NCBI GenBank assembly: GCA_020726325.1 | Contig: DYST01000009.1 | Span: 1 to 32,089, forward strand | Source: Thiomicrospira cyclica | GTDB taxonomy: Bacteria; Pseudomonadota; Gammaproteobacteria; Thiomicrospirales; Thiomicrospiraceae | Direction of reading: 5' to 3' | DNA length: 32,089 nt | Shown: one piece after another, positions 1-10,463 of the stretch | Layout of the letters: every line of letters begins with the position of its first letter | How positions within the stretch are numbered: position 1 is the first letter of the stretch | Made by a program: the position numbers and the translations under genes | Notes under the pieces: generated by a model | Database searches by the model: none | Told to the model about the DNA's origin: nothing | What the model saw: only the letters and a program-made list of their open reading frames with translations

Positions 1-985
1 CTTGTAATAACTCTGGCACAAGAAGACGATTCGCAATAATATTTGGCAAGGCGACCCAGCGCGTTTGACTCAGCGCATTCATAATTAGAAAAGAAAGCCA
101 ATGCAAACGATAAGCAACCACCATCGGCGTATGGCATAAAGCTGTTTCCAAGGTAGCGGTTCCCGATGCAACCAAAGCAGCATCAGCAGCGGTTAATACC
201 TCGCTTGCACCAGAGGATGTCAAAATCCAACGAATGGGTAAATCACCCACTTGCGCTTGCAACGTCTGCTGCATCTGCTCATGTAAACAGGGCACAATAA
301 TTGTTAAATTCGGCTGTTGTGCTAACAATAAACCTACGGTCTGCCAAAATAACGGCGCGTTATACTGCCACTCGCCTTTACGAGAACCTGGTAAAACAGC
401 TAATACTAATGCGGTTTCAGACAAACCCAAAGCTAAACGAGCAGCCGCTTTATTCGGTACTAACGGCAAACGATCCGCTAACGGATGACCCACCGCTGCT
501 GCGGGTAAATCATGTACTAAAAAATAGGGTGGCTCGAAAGGAAAAAGACAGAGCAAGCCATCCGTTTGCAACGCAATACGTTCAGCGCGTTTCGGTCGCC
601 ATGCCCATACCGTTGGCGCAACAAAATGATAACAGGCAATAGCGTGCGTCTTCATTGCGGCTTCAATGGGCAGATTAAAATCTGGACCATCGATACCCAA
701 AACCAAGTCTGGTTTCATCTCGAAAAGCTGTTGAATGATTGACGTTTGCAGTCGCTTTAAGCGTGGATAGTGCTTGAGCACTTCCCACAAACCCATAACC
801 GATACATCTTCCATCTGCCATATGGCTTTCACGCCTGCAGCACGCATCAAAGGACCTGCCATGCCAACAAGACGAACATCTGGATTTTGCACGAACCAAT
901 GTTGCGCAATCGCTGCCCCCAAGGCATCCGCCGAAGGCTCGGCAGCCAAAAGCACAACGAGCGAAGGATTAGCGAATGATGCCAC
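1..985 (-). CDS. lpxB: Lipid-A-disaccharide synthase LpxB (partial, runs off the left edge)
   Basis: Not in the supplied ORF track. I translated the minus strand from a GTG at 985-983: [31 protein letters not shown]...PDLVLGIDGPDFN...VLPGSRKGEW...SGTATLETAL...MVVAYRLHWLSF. It is uninterrupted to position 1 and overlaps the lpxA 3' end by 17 bp. Confidence 0.93.
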   Translation of the reverse strand, partial: MASFANPSLVVLLAAEPSADALGAAIAQHWFVQNPDVRLVGMAGPLMRAAGVKAIWQMEDVSVMGLWEVLKHYPRLKRLQTSIIQQLFEMKPDLVLGIDGPDFNLPIEAAMKTHAIACYHFVAPTVWAWRPKRAERIALQTDGLLCLFPFEPPYFLVHDLPAAAVGHPLADRLPLVPNKAAARLALGLSETALVLAVLPGSRKGEWQYNAPLFWQTVGLLLAQQPNLTIIVPCLHEQMQQTLQAQVGDLPIRWILTSSGASEVLTAADAALVASGTATLETALCHTPMVVAYRLHWLSFLIMNALSQTRWVALPNIIANRLLVPELLQ

Positions 986-1760
986 GGGTTGCTGATTGTA
1001 AGAACGCAATAAGCGGTTGCAACACATCCGTTGGGTCGTCTTGCGCCAGCATTGCTAAAATGGCACTTTCTAAAGGCGTACTCGAACGGTACAAGGTACG
1101 ATAAGCGCGTTTAATCAGCGTAATTTCATCAGCCGAAAAACCACGACGTTTTAAGCCTTCGCTATTAATACCATGCGGACGCGCCAAATTACCCGATACG
1201 GTCACAAAAGTTGGCACATCCTGATTAATAACACTACCCATACCGCAAAAACTATGCGCACCGATGCGACAGAATTGATGCACCAAGGTGTAACCGCCCA
1301 AAATCGCATGATCTTCCACCGTTACATGCCCTGCCAAGGCAACGGCATTGGCAAAAATAGTATCATTGCCAATCACACAGTCATGGGCAATATGAACCCC
1401 TGCCATAATCCAGTTTCGATGACCAATTGTCGTCTCTGCCCGATCCTGAGCTGTACCACGATTCAGCGTAACATTTTCACGAATGGTATTATCATCACCA
1501 ATGACTAAGCGTGTTGGCTCATCGCGATATTTTTTATCTTGCGGTGCTGCACCGAGTGAAGCAAACTGAAAAACTTTGTTCCGCTTCCCAAGATATGTTG
1601 GACCATCAATCACCACATGCGAGGCAATTTCGCAACCTTCATCAATACGCACACCCGCACCAATCACCGTAAACGGTCCGATGCAAACATCTGGTGCTAA
1701 CTCAGTACGCGGATTAATAATGGCTGTTGGATGAATCAAGCGACTTCCCTCTCCGCACAC
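969..1760 (-). CDS. lpxA: Acyl-ACP--UDP-N-acetylglucosamine O-acyltransferase LpxA
   Basis: Left-handed beta-helix hexapeptide repeats, [23 protein letters not shown], and fabZ-lpxA-lpxB order. The true start may be the TTG at 1739 (LIHPTAII), overlapping the fabZ stop as TTGA, with a GGAGAGG upstream. Confidence 0.96.
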   Translation of the reverse strand: MCGEGSRLIHPTAIINPRTELAPDVCIGPFTVIGAGVRIDEGCEIASHVVIDGPTYLGKRNKVFQFASLGAAPQDKKYRDEPTRLVIGDDNTIRENVTLNRGTAQDRAETTIGHRNWIMAGVHIAHDCVIGNDTIFANAVALAGHVTVEDHAILGGYTLVHQFCRIGAHSFCGMGSVINQDVPTFVTVSGNLARPHGINSEGLKRRGFSADEITLIKRAYRTLYRSSTPLESAILAMLAQDDPTDVLQPLIAFLQSATRGIIR

Positions 1761-2179
1761 ATCAATTCTGCACTGGCAATGAGCTTACCATCAACATGTG
1801 TTTCTGCTGCAAATTTCCACACACCACGCTTAGTCGAAATAACCTTAACTGTAAAATCTAAACGATCCCCAGGAAAAGTCGGTTGACGAAAACGGCAATT
1901 ATCAACACCAACAAGGTAGTAAATAGAATTACTGTCTGGCTTTTTTTCGCTCGACTTAAACGCCAAAATACCCGTGGCTTGTGCCATGGCTTCGATAATC
2001 ATCACGCCAGGCATAATGGGATGATTTGGAAAGTGCCCTGTGAACTGAGGCTCGTTAAAAGTAACATTTTTATAACCTTTCAGGTACTCCATTTCTTTTA
2101 ATTCTGTCACCCGATCAATCAATAAAAATGGATATCTATGGGGTAAATACTGAAAAATATCTTCGATACGCATCATCAT
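1736..2179 (-). CDS. fabZ: 3-hydroxyacyl-[ACP] dehydratase FabZ
   Basis: Hotdog-fold signature [13 protein letters not shown]...[20 protein letters not shown]. Confidence 0.97.
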   Translation of the reverse strand: MMMRIEDIFQYLPHRYPFLLIDRVTELKEMEYLKGYKNVTFNEPQFTGHFPNHPIMPGVMIIEAMAQATGILAFKSSEKKPDSNSIYYLVGVDNCRFRQPTFPGDRLDFTVKVISTKRGVWKFAAETHVDGKLIASAELMCAEREVA

Positions 2180-2233
2180 GTTGCTTAAAACCTTTCTTAC
2201 TAGTGTCTATTTCATTATTTTTATTGGAGTATT

Positions 2234-3286
2234 CTAATCGCTAATGCACCCAGATGCACCCTCAAAATCTTTATCCGTGCGTTTTTCTAATGCACGCAAG
2301 CGTTTTGCCATCGCATCAAGCTGACGAAAACGTGCTGCATTGCGTCGCCAATTTGCATATTTATCCTGTGGAATCGCTCCTGAATAAACGCCAGCTTGAT
2401 TTAAGTCATGACTAATCATGGTCATCGCTGTAATATGGACATCATCACACACGGTTAAATGACCCGCAATCCCAACTTTTCCTGCAATGGTACAACGCGA
2501 ACCAACTTTAGTGCTACCAGCAATGGCAGAGTTAGCAGCCATAGCAGTGTGTTCACCGATACGAACATTGTGCGCAATTTGGATGAGATTATCGATCTTT
2601 ACACCATTTTCAATAATCGTATCGTCAATAGCACCACGATCAATACAAGTATTTGCACCGATTGAAACATCATTACCGATCACAACACGACCTACTTGCG
2701 GAATTTTAACCCAAGAAACACCATCTTTCGCCCAACCAAAGCCTTCCGAACCAATAACCGAACCAGATTCGACAACCACACGATCACCCAAAACACAGCC
2801 ATGTAAAATGGTTACGTTAGCACCCAATAGACAATCAGAACCTAAAACTACCCCATGATCAATAACACAACCAGCACAAACGACACTATTAGCACCAACA
2901 ATCACATTGGCACCAATTACGACATGAGCGCCGATCGCTACATCAACGGCAAGTTGTGCACTTGCATCAATAATCGCACTGGGGTGAACACCTTTCTGAC
3001 AAGAAACTTGGGGGTGTAATAATGCGGCAGCTTTAGCGTAAACTAAATAAGGATTATCAACAATCAAAGCATTGCCTTGCCAATGTATCGCATCTTCCTG
3101 TGTCAAGATAACAACACCTGCATGACTATCAGCAAGATGATGCGCATATTTGCGATTAGATAAAAATGACAAGGCCATGTCATCGGCTGCTAATAAGGTG
3201 GCAACATGAGTCACCTCCTTATCAGTATCGCCACGCAAACGCACACCCAATGCTTCTGCTAACTGACCTAAACGATAGCCTGACAC
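2234..3286 (-). CDS. lpxD: UDP-3-O-(3-hydroxymyristoyl)glucosamine N-acyltransferase LpxD
   Basis: LpxD N-terminal domain (MSGYRLGQLAEALGVRLRGD) followed by hexapeptide repeats; syntenic position. Confidence 0.96.
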   Translation of the reverse strand: MSGYRLGQLAEALGVRLRGDTDKEVTHVATLLAADDMALSFLSNRKYAHHLADSHAGVVILTQEDAIHWQGNALIVDNPYLVYAKAAALLHPQVSCQKGVHPSAIIDASAQLAVDVAIGAHVVIGANVIVGANSVVCAGCVIDHGVVLGSDCLLGANVTILHGCVLGDRVVVESGSVIGSEGFGWAKDGVSWVKIPQVGRVVIGNDVSIGANTCIDRGAIDDTIIENGVKIDNLIQIAHNVRIGEHTAMAANSAIAGSTKVGSRCTIAGKVGIAGHLTVCDDVHITAMTMISHDLNQAGVYSGAIPQDKYANWRRNAARFRQLDAMAKRLRALEKRTDKDFEGASGCISD

Positions 3287-3290
3287 GATG

Positions 3291-3830
3291 CTATGGCTTG
3301 TTTAGATTTTTACGCTTATCACCTTCGCCTGCTAAGTAATTCAAAACAGTCGCTGTGATGTCAATGGTCTCACGTGTATAAGCAATACCATCATAAAGCA
3401 CTAAATCATAACCTTCTTTTTCACCAACCGTTTTAATGGCAACGTTTACTAAATCTTGCAACTTAGATAACTCTTCATTACGACGAATATTTAACAACTC
3501 TTGCACATCATTACGACGACGTTGCAAGTCACGTTTTTTCATGACAATATCGCGTTCTTTGGTTTCACGCTGCGCTTCACTCATCACCGACTTGTTTTTT
3601 TCATAGTCTTTAGCGAGCTTTTCAATTTCATCATTTAACTTATTAAGCTCACGTTGCTGCGGCGCAAATTCACGCTCTAACGCGGCAGAAGCATCTTTGG
3701 CTTGTGGTGCCTGATCTAAGAGCTTTGCCACGTTCACAACGCGCACTTTCACCTCATCCGCCATAACGGGAGCCGACAACATAGCAGCAAAAGCTGCTAC
3801 CCCTAACCAACGTAAGCTTTGCAAACGCAT
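3291..3830 (-). CDS. skp: OmpH/Skp family periplasmic chaperone
   Basis: Signal peptide MRLQSLRWLGVAAFAAMLSAPVMADEVKVRVVNVAKLLDQAPQ and a coiled-coil body. The listed ORF starts at 3872, but the ATG at 3830 has an AAAGGA ribosome-binding site and begins the signal peptide. Confidence 0.88.
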   Translation of the reverse strand: MRLQSLRWLGVAAFAAMLSAPVMADEVKVRVVNVAKLLDQAPQAKDASAALEREFAPQQRELNKLNDEIEKLAKDYEKNKSVMSEAQRETKERDIVMKKRDLQRRRNDVQELLNIRRNEELSKLQDLVNVAIKTVGEKEGYDLVLYDGIAYTRETIDITATVLNYLAGEGDKRKNLNKP

Positions 3831-3875
3831 CTTGTTATTTCCTTTACTCAAACAAAAATCAATAGTAGCCATTTT

Positions 3876-6281
3876 TTAGAAGGGCACGCCAATTGTAAAC
3901 TGAAACTCTTGTGTTCGATCGCTATCTTTGGCATTTAACGGTTTTGCATAGCTAAATGTTAAAGGTCCGATCGGTGTAATCCAAGAGAAACCTAAACCCG
4001 ATGACAATCTTAACTCATCCATCTTAAATTTGTCATAGTCTGAGAACACATTTCCGCCATCAAAGAACCAACTTAAACGCATATTGCTGTTTTCTTCGAT
4101 AAACCAAGGACGAAAATTCAACGCGACCGAAGCAACCGCTAAAAAGTCACCCCCTGTTGCACGCTGACTACCATCGATACTTAATGAATATTTACTGCCA
4201 AGACTATAGCTTTCAAAGCCACGTACAGTCTGAATACCACCTGCATAATAACGACGGAAGAAAGGCAAACCATAGCCTTCTAAATTACCATAACCTTTAC
4301 CATAACCCAAGGTTCCCGTTAAGCTTACTGTTGTTCTGTCGGTAACAGGAATATAAAACTTCTGTTGCATATCAAGCTGATAGTAAGTTAAATCGCCTGC
4401 TGGTGTTGATACAGACAAGCCGCTTGAATGATAAACCCCTTTATTCGGGAAGTAAAACTCATCGCGCGTATCATGAACAAAACTTGTTTTTAATGAAACA
4501 TCATTGTAAGCACTGCCGTTACGATAAAACTTCTCGTATTGCTGAACCAGTGCTGGATCACTCGGTATTAATCCAGCAACCAGTGGATCATTTGTTGCGA
4601 ACTCATTCAGTCGATAACCAAATCCTGGTGTTTGTGGATTGCCATTAATATCAGTTTCAGTCACATTCATGCCTTGAAAGACTAAAGACAAATGCTCAGC
4701 TTGTACACCAAAATTCAAACGATCTTCTTCTGATAAAGGAATACCATACATTGCCTTAGCACCCAGTGTATTCGTACTGTATGGCGCTAAATAGAGATAG
4801 TCTGCGTTAATTTCACGCCAAAAAATACCCGCCGTCAGACTGTCCCCATCTGGTGTATAGTAAGGATTAGTGACACTAATATCATAGTTTTTACGTGCTG
4901 CCGACTGACTAATACTAAAAGTAGCATTATTACCTGTACCAAAAATATTGCGCTCAGATAAGCTAAAGCCTAATAACATATTTTCGACTTGAGAATAACC
5001 AATCGATGCCGTAATTGCTCCAGTTGGCATTTCTTCTACCTTAACAATCAAATCAACTTGATCGCTACCAACACGCTTCGTTTCAATATCCACACTCTTA
5101 AAAAAGCCCAAACGCTTAAGACGTGCTTGCGACTGACGCACAGCTGCTAAGTTATAAGGTGCTGCTTCAAACTGACGCATATCACGACGCACGACATGAT
5201 CACGAGTACGGTTATTACCTTTGATTTCAATCCGTCGCACATATGCACGATTTTTAGGCGCGATGTCTAACGCAATCTGCACCGTTCCTTTTGCTTTATC
5301 GACGAGAGTTTTAGGCTCAACTTCAGCAAAGGCATAGCCTTGTTCAGACAAACTGTCTTTGATAGCATTGACCGAGTCCATAATTTTGTTACGCGCAAAA
5401 GCTTCGTTTGTTTTGAACTTTAGCAAAGCATTGAGTTTTTCTTCCGTTAAAACGGTATTGCCAGCAAACTTAATTGAGTCAATACTATACTTTTGACCTT
5501 CTTCCAGATTAATACTGACATAAACACGTGTTTTATCGGAGGAAATACTTACTTGGGAAGAGAGAATACGAAAATCTGCATAACCGCGATCCATATAGTA
5601 AGAGCGAAGCGTCTCTAAGTCTGCTTGTAACTTAGTACGCGCATACTGATCAGCATCCGTTAACCATGACCACATCGTCGGTTCAGAAAGAGATAGCTGT
5701 TTTGTCAGTCTTTCATCATCAAACGCTTTGTTACCGACAAAGTTAATTTTCGTAATGCGTGCTAACTCGCCTTCTTGAACTTTAATCGTTAAATTGACGC
5801 GATTACGTTCAAGGTTTTCAATTTTTGGCTCAACGACGGTCGCATAATAACCTTGGTTTTGATAACGCTGACGCACATCTTGAGCGATACGATCCATATC
5901 ACTTTCATTAAGAATACGCCCTTTTTTTACGCCCATGACCTCAATTGCTTGCAGTAATTCGTCTTCTTTAATGAGCTTTGAGCCTTCGAGTTTAATTTCT
6001 GCAATCGAAGGACGTTCAATCACGCTAATTTTTAGAATATCGCCTTCTTGTGCCACACGCACATCACGAAAAAACCCAGTCGCAAATAAGGATTTAATAA
6101 CCTGACGAATCTGTTCTGCTGATAAGGCTTTCCCTTCTTTTACCGCAATATAACTTAATGCAGTTTCCTTGGTGACACGCTCTAGCCCATCAAACTCAAT
6201 TTTCTGCACCACATCTGCAGCCAATGACTGACCTGCAGCTAATAACAACGCCAACGCGCTCAAACGAACCCTAGTTAACAC
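3876..6281 (-). CDS. bamA: Outer membrane protein assembly factor BamA
   Basis: 801 aa with signal peptide, POTRA repeats and C-terminal Omp85 barrel (YAGGIQTVRGFESYSLG; ends FQFTIGVPF). GTG start. Confidence 0.97.
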   Translation of the reverse strand: MLTRVRLSALALLLAAGQSLAADVVQKIEFDGLERVTKETALSYIAVKEGKALSAEQIRQVIKSLFATGFFRDVRVAQEGDILKISVIERPSIAEIKLEGSKLIKEDELLQAIEVMGVKKGRILNESDMDRIAQDVRQRYQNQGYYATVVEPKIENLERNRVNLTIKVQEGELARITKINFVGNKAFDDERLTKQLSLSEPTMWSWLTDADQYARTKLQADLETLRSYYMDRGYADFRILSSQVSISSDKTRVYVSINLEEGQKYSIDSIKFAGNTVLTEEKLNALLKFKTNEAFARNKIMDSVNAIKDSLSEQGYAFAEVEPKTLVDKAKGTVQIALDIAPKNRAYVRRIEIKGNNRTRDHVVRRDMRQFEAAPYNLAAVRQSQARLKRLGFFKSVDIETKRVGSDQVDLIVKVEEMPTGAITASIGYSQVENMLLGFSLSERNIFGTGNNATFSISQSAARKNYDISVTNPYYTPDGDSLTAGIFWREINADYLYLAPYSTNTLGAKAMYGIPLSEEDRLNFGVQAEHLSLVFQGMNVTETDINGNPQTPGFGYRLNEFATNDPLVAGLIPSDPALVQQYEKFYRNGSAYNDVSLKTSFVHDTRDEFYFPNKGVYHSSGLSVSTPAGDLTYYQLDMQQKFYIPVTDRTTVSLTGTLGYGKGYGNLEGYGLPFFRRYYAGGIQTVRGFESYSLGSKYSLSIDGSQRATGGDFLAVASVALNFRPWFIEENSNMRLSWFFDGGNVFSDYDKFKMDELRLSSGLGFSWITPIGPLTFSYAKPLNAKDSDRTQEFQFTIGVPF

Positions 6282-6286
6282 AACAC

Positions 6287-7645
6287 TTAGCCCCCAAACA
6301 GGCGATTTAAATCACTACTAATTGCCAATAGCGTCAAAGCTGCTATCAATACAATACCCACTTTTTGCCATAACAGCATAATCGACTCAGACAGAGCGCG
6401 TCCACGCACCCACTCCAAACCGTACAATAACAAGTGCCCACCATCTAATAGCGGCAAAGGCAATAAGTTTAACACGCCAAGGCTCAGACTCAATAGTGCT
6501 AAAAACTGAATAAAGCGAATTACACCCATTTCAAGGCTAGAACCAGCCGCTTGCGCAATACCAATCGGTCCAGATAATTGCTCCATGCCAGATTGCCCTG
6601 TCAGTAAACGAGCAATTGCCTGCCATGTTAAAACGGTTATATCCCAAAGTTTAACAGGAGCACTCATCATTGCATCCGCTAAGGGCATACCAGAGACAGA
6701 AAACAGCTTTTCTTGCCACTCTACTGGGAGTTGTGGACGAATACCAAGAAATCCCTGTTGTTTTCCATTTGCCAGCTTATGTGTACTAATTGTTGCTGCT
6801 AAATCTAACATCACGCCAGCACGCTCAACACTCAATATGACGGTTGCATTAGGATGTTCACGAACCCATTGCGAGAACTCGCTAAAACTATCTACGCGCA
6901 TCGCATTGAGCTGCTTAATCATATCTCCCCGCAACAAGCCAGCATTCGCAGCAGCACTATTTGGCTCTACTTCGTCAATAATCGCTGGCAAAGGTGGCAT
7001 GGCAGGCGCGATACCCCATAAGCTCAACTGATCTTTGGGATTCGACCAAGCAAGCTCACGCCAGCGATCAACAGAAACAGTTACTTCACGCGTGAGACCT
7101 TCCCAGCTTTGCAGTGAAAAGTTCAAAGTATCTGACTGCGAAACTTGGCGCAATAACTGCACGGGCAACTGCTCAAATTGCTCGATAGCAACATCATTAA
7201 TTGCCGTAACTTGGTAAATATCATCACCAGATATTTCTGCCCAAGGCGTACCTGCACTCCCCGCTGCCAACCAAGCCTTCGGTGCTTGCACACCGACCAT
7301 CAAAACAATGGTCATGAGTAGCCAAGCAAGCAAAATATTCACAAAAGGACCTGCAAAAACAACCAAAGCCCTTGCCCATAATGGCTGGGCATTGAATGTC
7401 TTAGGCACTAACTCTGGCGGCATATCATGTTCTTTTGGGTCAGCGAACATCACATAACCACCCAAAGGCAGCCATCCTAAGCGATAATCAACATCGCCAA
7501 TTTTGCGTGACCAAATAGCACCACCCATACCAATCGAAAAACGAATAACGGGAATACCCAAACGACTTGCCGTATAAAAGTGACCCCACTCATGTACTGA
7601 AACAATCAGCAGTAAGGCAATTAAAAAACCAATGACTGAAAACAC
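6287..7645 (-). CDS. rseP: Site-2 zinc metalloprotease RseP
   Basis: HEWGH zinc motif near the N-terminus, PDZ regions, C-terminal LLPLPLLDGGHLL. The GTG start abuts the cdsA stop. Confidence 0.95.
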   Translation of the reverse strand: MFSVIGFLIALLLIVSVHEWGHFYTASRLGIPVIRFSIGMGGAIWSRKIGDVDYRLGWLPLGGYVMFADPKEHDMPPELVPKTFNAQPLWARALVVFAGPFVNILLAWLLMTIVLMVGVQAPKAWLAAGSAGTPWAEISGDDIYQVTAINDVAIEQFEQLPVQLLRQVSQSDTLNFSLQSWEGLTREVTVSVDRWRELAWSNPKDQLSLWGIAPAMPPLPAIIDEVEPNSAAANAGLLRGDMIKQLNAMRVDSFSEFSQWVREHPNATVILSVERAGVMLDLAATISTHKLANGKQQGFLGIRPQLPVEWQEKLFSVSGMPLADAMMSAPVKLWDITVLTWQAIARLLTGQSGMEQLSGPIGIAQAAGSSLEMGVIRFIQFLALLSLSLGVLNLLPLPLLDGGHLLLYGLEWVRGRALSESIMLLWQKVGIVLIAALTLLAISSDLNRLFGG

Positions 7646-8449
7646 TTAAATAACCCACTGCCATAGCAACCAAAACAGCGGCAAAGCTAATAAGAGCGCG
7701 TCAAAACGATCTAACCAACCACCATGTCCTGGTAACATTTGACTACTATCCTTAACACCCACTTGACGTTTCAATGCCGATTCAAACAAATCACCAAAAA
7801 CCGATAAAAAAGCGACCACAGCAGCCAAAATAACAAAAACCAACACAGATTGCTGTGTATTGAACGCGACAATTACGGCAAAAGCGACCGCTAAACCCAC
7901 ACCACCAAAAACACCTTCCCATGTTTTTCCAGGACTAACCTTAACCGCAAGCTTATGTCGCCCAAAAGCTTTACCTGAAAAATAAGCACCCGTGTCAGTA
8001 ATCCAAACCAGAGACAATGCAAACAGTAACCACCAAACACCAAGCGATAAGAAGACAACACTGAATGTTAATGAAAAATTAACCAACCAAACCAAACCAA
8101 ACACGCTTGCCCAACGCTGCCAGTTACCAGTCCATTCACCCTGTCGAGCAAAACGAAAGACTAAAAACATACTCGTCAGCATGGATAAAATAGTGGCAAT
8201 TTGCCATAAGGTAGATTGCGTTAACTCAGGGTAGAACACCAAACCATAACCAAACAGCAAAACAGCTAACCAAGCATAAAGTGCGCGTTCTATCGGACGT
8301 TGCCATCCCATTAAGCCAGCCCATTCCCAAGCCATGAGTGCTAAAACAACAACAATCAGTAAATCGATAAAAGCTTTAGGTAAGACAAACAGGAATCCGA
8401 CACCAACAAGCAATAAAATGAGTGCCGTCACAATACGCTGTTTAAGCAT
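7646..8449 (-). CDS. cdsA: Phosphatidate cytidylyltransferase CdsA
   Basis: Polytopic membrane protein with the CdsA signature (DTGAYFSGKAFGRHKL...SPGKTWEG...GVKDSSQMLPGHGGWLDRFD). Confidence 0.96.
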   Translation of the reverse strand: MLKQRIVTALILLLVGVGFLFVLPKAFIDLLIVVVLALMAWEWAGLMGWQRPIERALYAWLAVLLFGYGLVFYPELTQSTLWQIATILSMLTSMFLVFRFARQGEWTGNWQRWASVFGLVWLVNFSLTFSVVFLSLGVWWLLFALSLVWITDTGAYFSGKAFGRHKLAVKVSPGKTWEGVFGGVGLAVAFAVIVAFNTQQSVLVFVILAAVVAFLSVFGDLFESALKRQVGVKDSSQMLPGHGGWLDRFDALLLALPLFWLLWQWVI

Positions 8450-9182
8450 TGCCTTTATCTCCTAAAATTTGATCGCCCGTCATACCAAAACGACGTTGAC
8501 GTTTGGCAAAATCGGCAATCGCTTCATCTAAATGCGTGCCATCGAAGCTCGGCCACAAGGCATCAGTAAAATAAAATTCAGCGTAAGCTAATTGCCACAA
8601 CAAGAAATTACTAATTCGCTTTTCGCCACCAGTACGAATCAACAAATCTGGTTCGGGCAAGTCGGCTAAAGCTAAAAATGGGGCTAACTCAGTTTCTGTT
8701 AAAGCTGAAATCGGCTTATCAGGATAGCGTAACGACCAATTTTGTACAGCCCTCACCATATCCCAGCGTCCGCCATAGTTAGCAGCAATTGTTAGCGTCA
8801 AACCATTGTTGCTCGCTGTTTTTGCCTGTGCATCACTAATTTTTTGTTGAATTTCGATGGAAAAACGACTGCATTCACCAATAACACGCAAGCAAACATT
8901 GTTTTCATGAAGTTTTTCAACTTCACGCACCAATGCCCAGCCAAAAATATCCATTAATTTAGACACTTCTTCGGGTGGTCGGCGCCAATTTTCTGTCGAA
9001 AAAGCAAACAAGGTCAAGGCTTCAACGCCACGCTCACGACAACGCGCAACAACTTTACGAACCGCAGCCAGCCCCCGTTCATGACCAATAAAGCGAGGCA
9101 AGCCACGAGATTTAGCCCAACGCCCATTACCATCCATAATAATAGCAATGTGGCGTGGGATAGCCGACACAGAGCTATTCAT
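8442..9182 (-). CDS. uppS: Di-trans,poly-cis-decaprenylcistransferase (undecaprenyl diphosphate synthase)
   Basis: IPRHIAIIMDGNGRWAKSRGLPR...GHERG...LTLFAFSTENWRRP...DLLIRTGGEKRISNFLLWQLAYAE. Confidence 0.97.
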   Translation of the reverse strand: MNSSVSAIPRHIAIIMDGNGRWAKSRGLPRFIGHERGLAAVRKVVARCRERGVEALTLFAFSTENWRRPPEEVSKLMDIFGWALVREVEKLHENNVCLRVIGECSRFSIEIQQKISDAQAKTASNNGLTLTIAANYGGRWDMVRAVQNWSLRYPDKPISALTETELAPFLALADLPEPDLLIRTGGEKRISNFLLWQLAYAEFYFTDALWPSFDGTHLDEAIADFAKRQRRFGMTGDQILGDKGNA

Positions 9183-9739
9183 TAAACTTGTAACAGCTCT
9201 TTTTCTTTTGCAACCAATGCTACCTCGACATCTGCAATCGCTTTATCTGTCATTTTTTGCATGGCATCGTTGGCTTTGCGTTCATCATCTTCAGAAATTT
9301 CTTTATCTTTAAGCAACTTGGCAATATGCTGATTTGCGTCCCGTCGAATATTACGCACGGCAACACGCGCATTTTCAGCTTCTGCTTTTGCTTGCTTAAT
9401 CATATCTTTGCGCGTTTCTTCAGTCAAAGCAGGCAAAGGAATACGAATATCGCCATTAGAAGACGATGGATTTAAGCCCAAATTGGCTTTAATAATTGCT
9501 TTTTCAATCGCAGGCAACATATTTTTTTCCCAAGGCACAACCTTGAGTGTACGTGCATCTTCCACGCCAATATTCGCCACTTGACTTAATGGCGTTTCAT
9601 TACCATAATAATCGACACGCACCGCATCCAGTACGCTTGGATGAGCGCGACCCGTACGAATACGCATCAATTGACTATCCAAGGATGCTAGTGCCTTCTC
9701 CATGCGAGATTGCGCATCTTTTTTCACATCATTAATCAT
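9182..9739 (-). CDS. frr: Ribosome recycling factor
   Basis: 185 aa, [20 protein letters not shown]...[13 protein letters not shown]...NIRRDAN. Confidence 0.97.
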   Translation of the reverse strand: MINDVKKDAQSRMEKALASLDSQLMRIRTGRAHPSVLDAVRVDYYGNETPLSQVANIGVEDARTLKVVPWEKNMLPAIEKAIIKANLGLNPSSSNGDIRIPLPALTEETRKDMIKQAKAEAENARVAVRNIRRDANQHIAKLLKDKEISEDDERKANDAMQKMTDKAIADVEVALVAKEKELLQV

Positions 9740-9740
9740 T

Positions 9741-10460
9741 TTATTTCTCCTGACTCACTAAAGTGCCAACATCCTCACCACGCACAATCGCGGCAAGCGC
9801 ACCTTCGCTAAACATATCAAACACACGAATCGGAATGGCGTTTTCCTGACATAAAACAAACGCTGCGGTATCCATAATGGCAAGATTTTTATCCAATGCC
9901 TCACGGTAAGTCAGCTGTGAATAACGCGTTGCCGTTGGGTCTTTTTTAGGATCTGCCGTATAAATACCATCAACCTTAGTTGCTTTAAGCACCAGATCAC
10001 ATGACAGCTCAGCTGCTCGTAAAGCTGCTGCGGTATCGGTCGTGAAATAAGGTGACCCTGTCCCACCTGGCAAAATAACGACTTCACCACGCGCCAATGA
10101 CTGGCGTGCTGCAAAGGCATTAAAAGCAGGCACAACCCCTGAAGCTTCAACACCTGAATAAATGGAAACAGGAGTGCCCAAACTCGACAAGGTATCACGC
10201 AATGCCAGACCATTCATCATGGTTGCCAGCATACCCATTTGGTCAGCGGTGGCACGATGAATACCAACACCTACCGATGACGCACCACGAAATAAATTAC
10301 CACCACCCACCACAATGGCGATTTGTACGCCTTGTGATGCCAGCTGTGCCACTTGACGACAAACCCCGAGGAGAACCTCGGGGTTGTAACCAAAACCAGC
10401 ACTGCCTGCAAGCGCCTCACCACTAAACTTGAGTAGGATGCGTTGAGCCGTGTCTTTCAT
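9741..10460 (-). CDS. pyrH: UMP kinase PyrH
   Basis: [11 protein letters not shown]...[13 protein letters not shown]...[15 protein letters not shown]...[11 protein letters not shown]. Confidence 0.97.
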   Translation of the reverse strand: MKDTAQRILLKFSGEALAGSAGFGYNPEVLLGVCRQVAQLASQGVQIAIVVGGGNLFRGASSVGVGIHRATADQMGMLATMMNGLALRDTLSSLGTPVSIYSGVEASGVVPAFNAFAARQSLARGEVVILPGGTGSPYFTTDTAAALRAAELSCDLVLKATKVDGIYTADPKKDPTATRYSQLTYREALDKNLAIMDTAAFVLCQENAIPIRVFDMFSEGALAAIVRGEDVGTLVSQEK

Positions 10461-10463
10461 AGA

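Noticed and set aside
234-642. Overlapping plus-strand ORFs of 84 and 113 aa near the left edge
   Set aside because: The minus strand here encodes lpxB without interruption; these are antisense artefacts.
6585-7031. 148-aa plus-strand ORF antisense to rseP
   Set aside because: Lies entirely within a strongly recognisable rseP; looks like an antisense shadow ORF.
9911-10213. 100-aa out-of-frame minus-strand ORF inside pyrH
   Set aside because: Overlaps pyrH in another frame with no separate ribosome-binding site evidence.
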